In this document: one piece after another, positions 59,225-64,000 of the stretch
How positions within the stretch are numbered: position 1 is the stretch's first letter
Layout: each line of letters starts with the position of its first letter
From: Dermatemys mawii
Lineage: Eukaryota; Chordata; Testudines; Dermatemydidae
NCBI GenBank assembly: GCA_007922305.1
Contig: ML677326.1
Span: 52,083,637-52,147,636, forward strand
DNA: 64,000 bases
Reading direction: 5' to 3'
Program-made: the position numbers and the translations under genes
The notes under the pieces: model-generated
Told to the model about the DNA's origin: nothing
Database searches by the model: none
The model's input: only the letters and a program-made list of their open reading frames with translations

Positions 59225-61577
59225 CAACCATGGTTTAACTTTTTGTACTATATTTGTTTTCCTTATATTCTATCCTTTAATCCTGGGGCAATGTTTCTTG
59301 ATCTGTTACTTACACTACTTGTTGAATATATGCCCATTTAGACTTATTGCCACATACATATTCACATGATGTTGGGACTCAGTAATATTTCTCCACTCTG
59401 CATTTTTCCGCTGCTTTTGCCCCCCAAAACTGATTGAAAGTTAAAGATATACAACAATGAAAGCAGCATTATCATAACTTCTGATAAGATAATCGATTTT
59501 ATTATCCAACGAAAGTTTATGGAAATGAATGGGCTCATCTCAATGACAACCTCGCCCACAGAGAGACATTAAAGAACACAGCTTCAGGTACAATAAACAA
59601 ATATATATTTGAAATATTTTAGCCAGGATGGAAAGGATAAGCACTGCTGTAGTGGCCTTGGAGAGTAAAGTGAAGTATTTTTTCATAAACTCACAAAACT
59701 GGTCTCTAGACAGGCACTAAGAAACCCTAAAGTAAACAGTGAAGGAAACAAGGACAAACACAAGAAACTACAGTTCACATTAAGGGCTACATTGTGGCTA
59801 GCTTTCTGGTGGCTAGCAGGTACATGGAGAACAGTAAGGAACCTCCTCTTTTGCATGATACACCTACGGGTTCCCTAGAATCACAGCTCTTGTACTTCCC
59901 CTAAGGGAACAACACAGTGGAAAGGGGGCAGGGAGCAAACAGAACTGTAGCTCCACTCCCCCATGTCAGTCAGCAGAGTTCACTGGCTGCACTTGGGGCA
60001 AGAAGCTACACCCTTTAAAAATCTGAAGCAAAAGTGGAATGCCTCCAGGTGCTCCTAGTGGAGCACTGCAGCTCTGTGCCCAACAGATACAGTTTTGTCT
60101 AAGGCATTAGTTAATATGAACATCACAATATAAAGATGCATAGAACAATTTAAAAATCAAATAGGGGTCTGGAATGTAAGGAATCTGAAGGCTGCAACAG
60201 GAAAAGAGATATTAAATACAAAGAAATGTATGCTGTATCCTGAGAAATGTACAGAATACAATGGTCTCCAGGTGTTTTAAACCAAATGTCTAAATACATA
60301 ACCAGCATATATTATCCTGCAAATAGGCTTAAAATGTCCTAAAATGTCCAAATAGGCTTAAAATGTCCTAACATTTTCTAGGCTTGCTTACCTCCTGCTC
60401 ATCATTCTATCCTTAGTCTTCTTGCTTCTGCTTATTCTCCTTCTTACCCTTCCTATTTCAGGTTCTCCTGTTTATAAAAGTCATATTCATAAAAGCTAGG
60501 GAATGGAAGCAATATCATGTTGCATAGTAGACCAATTACACATCAGCTGAAATGTATTTGCACAACATATTTTGCCAAATCTAATGCTGTTGGTATCAAT
60601 GGGTTATGGATCAGGCCTTCTTCAAATAAACTTTAAAATAGTGCATGAATTATTTTAAAATGTGGTCTATTCATGGATTCATGAACACATGAAGGAGTAT
60701 ATTTAATGAATAAATTGTTTCCTATGAATAGTTCACCCAGCTCCAGTGAAGATACGTCTGTGAAAAGAGTATTGAGTTTAGCCATATTTCAATGAGTTTC
60801 TTTCCAGTCTGGATTTATAATTATTGTTCATATTTTGTTGTTTGATTGGTAAGACTGAGAAGAAGTGAAATAGTTCAATCCAGGGTTGCAGGGCTCAGTA
60901 GAAAGTATTTAAAAAAAAGATATGTAAGAAAATGAATTGATTGTTGCTAAGTTACCTTTGTGCCATTTAGTGCAGTAATTATTTGTTGTTTAAAGAAAAA
61001 CCATTGACATTTCCCCCTTTGCCCAAACCATACGGAGAAGTGTTTTTAAGGATCCAATTAAGAAAGGCAGACATTCACAATGTATACTTTTCTGTACTCA
61101 AAGTACAGGAATCAACATACAGTGGGAGAATCAGGAAATCATAGCATTTTTTAAAAAAATCTATAGTGCCATACTGGGAAATATCTACAATGTTATTGAC
61201 AAGGTTTTTAAAAGGCTGCTATAATTCCTAACACCCTTTTAAATACAATGTTTCAATTTTTAAAAAATCAATCAAGAGATGCACAGGAGTGGAATTACCT
61301 GTCATCCCACTTTAATCTGTATGTTAAAATGTTATTCCCTTCTGGTGGGTTAACAGAACAGATGGCATGGGAGAATGGACTCATATTTCAGTTTCACTTA
61401 TATTCAAATTCAGAGGTCTTATTTGGGCAGATATGGAAATATATACAAATTAAAACAACAGAGTAAAACATAAAATACTACTGAGGGCAAAAACAAATAC
61501 CTTGAATGGACTTAAGCAGATTTGTTATCAAACACAATAAGATCTAGACCAGTTTTTTACACTGGTGCACGAGCGAG

Positions 61578-61578
<1 letters not shown>
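59225..61578. other. unassigned DNA
   Basis: No gene seen. A small tandem duplication lies at 60320-60371 (23-base word 'caaataggcttaaaatgtcc...', 29-base period). ORFs such as 61248-61466 have no recognised domain. Confidence 0.5.

Positions 61579-61604
<26 letters not shown>
61579..61604. repeat. (AC)13 microsatellite
   Basis: Twenty-six bases of uninterrupted AC dinucleotide just before the CR1 region. Confidence 0.98.
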
Positions 61605-61608
<4 letters not shown>

Positions 61609-61609
61609 C

Positions 61610-61839
61610 GCTTTAAAAGGTCAGTTTCACAAAGCTGAAAACAATTGAGCAAAATCAGCTGGGAGAAAGAATTAAAACAGAGAAATGTGGATGACAACTT
61701 AGAATTATTTAAGAACATTTTAGTAGATGCTCAAAAAGCCAGTCAAGAAATAAGGCCACAGTGGTTACAAAATGGATGTTGGTTAGAGAGGAACTGAACA
61801 AGCATATAATAATAATAATATATAACAAATGGAAAAAGG
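61610..61839 (+). mobile_element. CR1 LINE, linker upstream of reverse transcriptase (before gap)
   Basis: The + strand gives fragments such as NLELFKNILVDAQKAS, a word order found in the CR1 ORF2 linker between endonuclease and reverse transcriptase, then 'tataacaaatggaaaaagg' at the gap edge. Stops are present. It is the upstream part of the copy that continues at 61940. Confidence 0.75.
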
Positions 61840-61939
61840 NNNNNNNNNNNNNNNNNNNNNNNNNNNNNNNNNNNNNNNNNNNNNNNNNNNNNNNNNNNNN
61901 NNNNNNNNNNNNNNNNNNNNNNNNNNNNNNNNNNNNNNN
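61840..61939. other. 100-N assembly gap
   Basis: One hundred N in a row; a round number that usually marks a gap of unknown size. Translations across it are meaningless. Coordinates downstream are nominal. Confidence 0.98.
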
Positions 61940-62587
61940 GGAAGAGATAATGTAGCCATATCCCATGATGATGAAACACTTTCCATTCCAATAGTAACTC
62001 AGGAGGATGTTAAAGAGCTGCTGCTAAAATTAGAAATCTTAAATCAGCAGGTGTGGATAACTTTCATCTAAGAGTTTTAAAAGAGCTGGACAAGGAGCTT
62101 GCTGGGCCATTAATGCTGTTTTTCAATAATTGTTAGAATGTTGAGGTAGTTACAGAAGATTGGAAGAGCACAATGTTGTGTCACTGTTTTAATAAAGTAA
62201 AAATGGAATGATCCAGGAAATTATAGGCCAATAAGTCTGACATTGATTCTGAGCTAAATAATGGAATGGTTGGCATTCATTATATTTGTCTTTAAATTAT
62301 TTATTAAGTCATGTGTCAATCAGTGTGGGTTTATGGCAAACAGAGCCTGTCAAACAAACTTGATATTTATTTTTGGTGAGACAACCAGTTTGATTTATAA
62401 AGATAATAGTGTTGATATAATACATTTAGCCTTTTGAACAGAAAAACATTTTGATTAAAAAACTAGAACCATATAAAATTTACATGGTACATATTAAAAC
62501 AGATTAAAAACTGGTTGATGGGTCTCACAATGTAATTGTAAATGGGTCCTATGATATTTAACAATTTTATCAATGACCAGGAGTATG
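61940..62587 (+). mobile_element. CR1 LINE, reverse transcriptase N-terminal half (decayed)
   Basis: After the gap the + strand follows CR1 ORF2: 'actcaggaggatgttaaaga', then the region of LKEL, then 'gatccaggaaattataggcc' (DPGNYRP-like) and a 'caatcagtgtgggtttatgg' (QHGF-like) word, ending near 62587 at the 'aattttatcaatgacc' (NFIND-like) motif. Many stops and shifts. It abuts an unrelated reverse transcriptase. Confidence 0.8.
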
Positions 62588-63480
62588 TCAGGAGTTTGTC
62601 ATGTCTGCAATCCTCTTCAACATTGCCATCGACTGCATAATGCAGCATACAACAGAAGACCTGCCAAGAGACATGGACACTCTTCTCTTCCCTTTAAGTC
62701 CTGGACTTCGCAGATGCTCTCTTTATCATATACCTTACACTATATACAAGAAAAACCAACTTGACTCAATGCATTCAGCCAGCAAATTAGACTGAAAATC
62801 AACCACAATAAAAAAAAATCATAACCTTTAATATTGCCTCACCATGACCAGTATGGATAGAGGATTATGTTCTCACCAATGTAAAAACATTCACATACTT
62901 GGGCAGCACCATCATCCAGGATGGTGGAGCAAGCCGAGACATCCAGAACAAAATCAATAAAGCCAGAGACACCTTCAGGAGTTTAAATACAGTTGGGAAA
63001 TAATCAAAATACAACACCAAAACCAAACTCAAGATTTATCAGAGCTGCATGCTTTCAATACTACTTTATAGTGCAAAATGCTGGGGAATGAGAAATTATG
63101 ACATGTCCAAACTATCTTCATTCCATACAACCTGCCTCAGAAAAATCCTCTGTATCTTTTTGGCCCAGAACAATCTCAAACCAAGATCTATTGACAAAGT
63201 GCAGCCACGAGGATCTGAGCACCACCATTGCCAGGAGGCACTGGAGATGGATCGGTCATGTGCTTCGAATGGAACCTGACTCCAACACCAGAGTAGCAAT
63301 AAGATGGACACCTGAAGGCAAGCGAAAACGAGGCCACCCAAAAAGAACATGGCAAAGAGCTGCAGAAGCTGACCTGTAAAATCTGTGGCACAGCTGAGGA
63401 ACCATTGAAAGACTTCCCAGAAACTGACAGAAGTGGAGGAGCTTCATCACTGCCCTAAACACCAGAAGCATAATAGGAAC
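62588..63480 (+). pseudogene. RTE-like non-LTR retrotransposon reverse transcriptase fragment
   Basis: The piece starts at the RT block that reads LFNIAIDCIMQ, followed by TTEDLPRDM and a FADD-like site reading FADA (about 62707-62718, second Asp changed to Ala). Later, STLLYSAKCW-like and the C-terminal block ARRHWRWIGHVLRM and WTPEGKRKRG (63210-63350) appear, then AWRSF-like words to about 63480. It is spread over three frames. This block is typical of the endonuclease-reverse transcriptase proteins often annotated craniofacial development protein 2-like; I assign RTE-like but the clade is not certain. Confidence 0.75.
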
Positions 63481-63735
63481 ATTATGATCACATCACTTTC
63501 ATGAGCTAGGCAAAGGAGAGGTGATAGGCACTCACAGCCAACAGTCACAGGATACAAGAGTAACAAAGAAGTGTGGTTTGTAGAATGCAGCAGTGCATTG
63601 ACAGTACAGCTGTGTGAACACTGCAGGAGAGTCTGCTATGGTTGTCAGCGTGAAGATTTGCTATACCTGTTCAGCACTTATATACTCAGTAATGAGAGCT
63701 ACAGAAAGATGTAAGATAGATAGATAGTTGCAGAT
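63481..63735 (+). repeat. possible 3' tail of the RTE-like element, ending near a (GATA)n run
   Basis: Non-coding sequence after the reverse transcriptase fragment; a short GATA repeat at about 63715-63732 may be the element's simple-repeat tail. The link to the element is inference. Confidence 0.4.
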
Positions 63736-63948
63736 AGACAAATGATTGCATAAATGGTATTTTTATACTCAGCGTAGTCTTTCCCCTGCCTACCTTCAAT
63801 TCATGCCACAATCTACTGGCAATGCAACAGTTTTAGTTCTGTACTATTAACAGTAGTAACACAGCTATGGAAGAGAGACGTGGATTGAGTTCTGTCTTGT
63901 ATAGTACCAATATAGCTAAAATCTTAATCCTGCAAACATTTACACACA

Positions 63949-64000
63949 TAGAATCAGAGATCCACAGGGTTAGAAAGTATCACAAGTGTCATCTAGTATA
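63949..64000 (-). mobile_element. CR1 LINE 3' end, cut by the window edge
   Basis: 'catagaatcagagatccacagggttagaaag...catctagta' on + is the reverse complement of a CR1 3' tail. The copy continues beyond the window. Confidence 0.8.

Noticed and set aside
61709..62071. ORFs running across the N gap
   Set aside because: Frames through N are not real sequence.
1..64000. CRISPR arrays, bacterial operons, tRNA or rRNA genes, viral genomes
   Set aside because: No regular spacer-repeat arrays, no Shine-Dalgarno-organised genes, no cloverleaf with intact promoters and no gag, pol or env frames were found.

Overview
The window is vertebrate genomic DNA, not bacterial, viral or plasmid sequence. It is AT-rich, has no long host open reading frame, and is crowded with interspersed repeats. 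CR1 LINE fragments on both strands (several ending in the typical 3' tail with ATTCTATGATTCTA-like octamers), one MIR-like SINE, hAT and Harbinger DNA transposons, short palindromic MITEs and several solo-LTR-like blocks point to a sauropsid. The repeat mixture looks most like a turtle. That is recognition from memory; no database was searched. I found no convincing host exon, so the window reads as intergenic or intronic DNA.

Layout. 1-6.5 kb: an LTR-like segment, a decayed coding-like stretch, and a CR1 copy split by a clean solo LTR (2666-3327, 4-bp duplication). 6.5-23 kb: mostly unassigned AT-rich DNA with a fold-back retroposon bounded by an exact 12-bp duplication (6510-6695), MITEs, and a MIR-like SINE near 16.9 kb. 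23-31 kb: five CR1 fragments, including the best-preserved one (27.65-28.80 kb, reverse transcriptase ORF of 362 codons). 31.5-34.1 kb: a MITE, then a composite of two LTR families with a 118-bp inverted repeat and 45-bp direct repeats. 34-42 kb: largely unassigned.

42.1-45.9 kb is the most informative block. It is a decayed Harbinger/PIF transposon with two convergent genes: a transposase remnant on + and a two-exon Myb/SANT-like gene on -. The transposase tail is interrupted by a 996-bp LTR whose removal, with one 4-bp duplication, restores the reading frame up to the stop codon. 50.5-52.8 kb holds a 122-bp MITE with a perfect 8-bp duplication and a 1.6-kb hAT fold-back element. 53.4-54.6 kb has two copies of one LTR family tail to tail. 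55.5-56.5 kb has a roughly 55-60-bp minisatellite beside a GC-rich minus-strand promoter-like module (GC box, TATA box, strong Kozak ATG, splice donor). 58.3-64 kb has another CR1 copy, a (CA)n run, a 100-N assembly gap inside a CR1, and an RTE-like reverse transcriptase fragment joined directly to it.

No genes here work together as a pathway. The only interacting pair is the Harbinger transposase and Myb-like protein, and both are broken. I see no evidence for a new functional system. The novelty lies in the nested and fold-back structures and in the promoter-like module near 56.3 kb.
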